Source: UMGS1279 sp045577695 (GTDB lineage Bacteria; Bacillota; Clostridia; Oscillospirales; Acutalibacteraceae). Taken from it: DNA of 42,314 bases. Position 1 is the first letter of the stretch, and every line of letters starts with the position of its first letter. The stretch covers positions 1 through 42,314 of the forward strand of contig JAZNIW010000048.1 in the NCBI GenBank assembly GCA_045577695.1. Direction: 5' to 3'. Below are positions 40,776 through 42,314 of this stretch, piece after piece. The notes under the pieces were generated by a model, which saw nothing but the letters and a program-made list of their open reading frames with translations, was not told the DNA's origin and did no database searches. A program made the translations under genes and the position numbers.

Positions 40776-41057
40776 TTTCAATCTTTTGTTTTTTTGGAGA
40801 AATGAAATTTCTCATTTATGAGAAGTAAGAAAATTCATACATTTAACGTTTAAAGTAGTAAATGCAATTGGTTTGAGGTTTGTGAAGAAGAAATGTCTTG
40901 CCGGTATGTCTGTTCACCATACTTCTTTGCTGTATCCGATTTTTCAAACCAAAAGGATTATTTCTTTTTATTTTTGCCAAGCTTATTTTGCAATGGTAGA
41001 TGACCGCACATTTTTTGTATGTTTTTGATTGCATATTCATATTTTGTTAAAAAAGTC
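40776..41057. other. Intergenic stretch without a recognised gene
   Basis: Between the rplL terminator and the DUF4234 promoter I see only AT-rich sequence and a widely separated GGTTTGA/TCAAACC pair. The one short open frame on the minus strand lacks a ribosome binding site. Confidence 0.6.
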
Positions 41058-41086
41058 TTGACAAGAACTGTAGTGTTTGCTATTAT
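41058..41086 (+). promoter_or_regulatory. Promoter of the DUF4234 gene
   Basis: TTGACA (41058-41063) and TATTAT (41081-41086) are spaced by 17 bp, 44 bp before the start codon. Confidence 0.8.
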
Positions 41087-41130
41087 ATTCTTGTCGAGTA
41101 TGACAAATTTTTTATATTAAAGGTGATTTT

Positions 41131-41553
41131 ATGCAAACTCAAGTACAAGCCCCGGTAAGACAGTTAAATACTAAGCGCGGTCTGTTGAAATATATTTTAC
41201 TGTCTCTCATTACTTTTGGCATTTATGGTCTGGTTGCCCTTTGCGGCGTATCCAATGATATCAATATTACTGCCAGCCGCTACGATGGCAAGAAAACGAT
41301 GCATTATGCACTGGTATTCTTTATCTTCTCTTGGTTGACATTGGGCATTGTTAATTTGGTCTGGTTTCATAAAATTTCGGCCCGTATGGGGAAAGAATTA
41401 GCCCGTCGCGGCATTTCCTACTCTTTTGGTGCTGCAGACTACTGGCTGTGGAACATCGTCGGTTCGCTGATTGTTGTTGGTCCTCTTGTTTATTTGCATA
41501 AATTTTTCAAGGCTTCCAACCTCATCAACGAGGACTATAATCAAAAAGGTTAA
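41131..41553 (+). CDS. DUF4234 membrane protein
   Basis: The 140-residue protein has three to four hydrophobic segments and the DUF4234 pattern: R-G-L-L-K-Y-I-L-L-S-L-I-T-F-G-I-Y near the N-terminus, and L-G-I-V-N-L-V-W-F-H-K-I-S in the middle. Its function is unknown; the family is common in gut Bacillota, often next to zinc-ribbon proteins. AAAGGTGAT precedes the ATG. It is a single-gene unit just before the insertion sequence. Confidence 0.85.
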   Translation: MQTQVQAPVRQLNTKRGLLKYILLSLITFGIYGLVALCGVSNDINITASRYDGKKTMHYALVFFIFSWLTLGIVNLVWFHKISARMGKELARRGISYSFGAADYWLWNIVGSLIVVGPLVYLHKFFKASNLINEDYNQKG

Positions 41554-41626
41554 TCGCTTTTCCAAAAACCTAGTTTCAACCAGGTTCGGATTAATCTTGT
41601 TTACTTAAGGAAATGTTTCTTTAAAA

Positions 41627-42314
41627 GGCTCTATAATAAATGTTGGGGTAACAAATAGAGTCTACAAAAATAAAATATAAAAAAGTAGAGCATATTTGTA
41701 AAAAATCCGTTAAAATAGAATTGACTAGAAACCATTTACGGAGATAACAAATATGCTCTACAAACATTTTACAAAAAAACTTCTTGGATTGCAAGGTATT
41801 GAAATAGAAAATATTGAAGAAATAGATAATTCTATTCATATTTACTGTAAACTTGAACGAAAAGCTCATCGTTGCCCTGACTGTTCAGCTACTACTAACA
41901 CTATTCATGATTATCGTGAACAAATAATCAAAGATATTCCCGCCTTTGGAAAAAAAGTATTCATACATCTTAAAAAGCGTAGATATCGCTGTTCTTGTGG
42001 TAAGAGATTTCCTGAAAAGAACACATTTCTTCCTCGTTATCATCGTATGACAAACAGACTTTCTGCCTTTATTCTCCATAGATTAAAAGATGAAGTTTCT
42101 TTTTCCTTGGTTGCCAGAGAGGTTAACCTCTCTGTTAGCACTATCATTAGAGTATTTGACTTGGTTTCTTACTCTAATAAAACACTTCCTGCGGTTATTT
42201 CAATAGACGAATTTAAAGGAAATACTAACAATGAAAAATATCAGTGCATCATTACCGATCCTGTTAACAGGATTGTTTTAGATATTCTCCCTAAAAGATA
42301 TGAAAGCTATCTTA
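41627..42314 (+). mobile_element. Left part of an ISL3-type insertion sequence
   Basis: The transposase at 41753 belongs to the ISL3 family. The left end probably starts at GGCTCTATAATAAATGTTGG near 41627, the last match to the GG-C-T-C-T style terminus of the family. The right end and any target duplication are outside the window. The AT-richness and lack of other genes agree with a recent insertion. Confidence 0.75.
41753..42314 (+). CDS. ISL3-family transposase, N-terminal part (runs off the window)
   Basis: The reading frame stays open from ATG 41753 to the window end (187 codons), so the gene is cut by the boundary. The N-terminus has a zinc-finger: C-P-D-C followed by C-S-C-G some 40 residues later. 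A helix-turn-helix region follows (V-N-L-S-V-S-T-I-I-R-V-F), and the start of the DDE domain is seen as I-S-I-D-E-F-K-G, which supplies the first catalytic Asp. CGGAGATAACAAAT precedes the ATG. This is a typical ISL3 transposase; the remaining catalytic residues should lie to the right. Confidence 0.88.
   Translation, partial: MLYKHFTKKLLGLQGIEIENIEEIDNSIHIYCKLERKAHRCPDCSATTNTIHDYREQIIKDIPAFGKKVFIHLKKRRYRCSCGKRFPEKNTFLPRYHRMTNRLSAFILHRLKDEVSFSLVAREVNLSVSTIIRVFDLVSYSNKTLPAVISIDEFKGNTNNEKYQCIITDPVNRIVLDILPKRYESYL

Overview
The window looks like a chromosomal segment of a Clostridia-type member of the Bacillota, possibly an Oscillospirales/Ruminococcaceae-like gut lineage; that rank is inferred from gene content. 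Supporting signs are the ctsR-mcsA-mcsB-clpC operon, a zinc-type L31, a 49-residue L33, a class B sortase beside a sorting-signal protein, AzlC/AzlD, strong GGAGG ribosome binding sites and near-consensus sigma-A promoters with 17-bp spacers. I saw no rRNA, tRNA or CRISPR array.

Positions 1-5534 hold an AT-rich accessory insert at the 3' end of guaA. Two near-identical direct repeats (1-151 and 5384-5534, one mismatch) bracket about 5.2 kb. Inside, one promoter probably drives three minus-strand genes: an AAA/DUF4143 ATPase, a 996-residue single-pass membrane protein and a small two-helix membrane protein. No integrase is visible, and the far repeat runs off the window edge, which suggests a tandem or trans-mobilised element in the guaA attachment site.

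Positions 5522-13070 carry a GMP synthase without its glutaminase domain, paired with a CofE-like protein. They are followed by zinc-ribbon/TM2 and DUF2752 membrane proteins, a secreted BofC-C-like protein, a class A penicillin-binding protein and the AzlC/AzlD amino-acid exporter. Positions 13125-17439 hold a metal-efflux operon (ArsR/CadC sensor, free HMA domain, P1B ATPase) with its operator and promoter. Divergent from it is an ACT-domain plus DUF711 pair. A 667-bp gap at 17440-18106 contains a chain of tiny hairpins spaced by GTTATATT.

Positions 18107-25725 hold a D,D-carboxypeptidase, a metallophosphoesterase with altered motifs, rpmE, a 42-residue Cys-rich peptide and the CtsR-controlled protein-quality operon. 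Positions 25871-30020 are a potABCD polyamine transporter behind a leader of about 230 nt. That leader has two mutually exclusive helices, one of which covers the Shine-Dalgarno sequence, making it a strong candidate for an unrecognised riboswitch-like element. Asparaginase, a cell-wall protein with a sortase, an LCP transferase, MurA, a WalJ-like MBL protein and RlmH follow.

Positions 36543-40769 are the rpmG-secE-nusG-rplK-rplA and rplJ-rplL transcription/translation cluster, including a SecE fused to an extra four-helix membrane domain and an L10 leader. A DUF4234 protein and the left end of an ISL3-type insertion sequence close the window.
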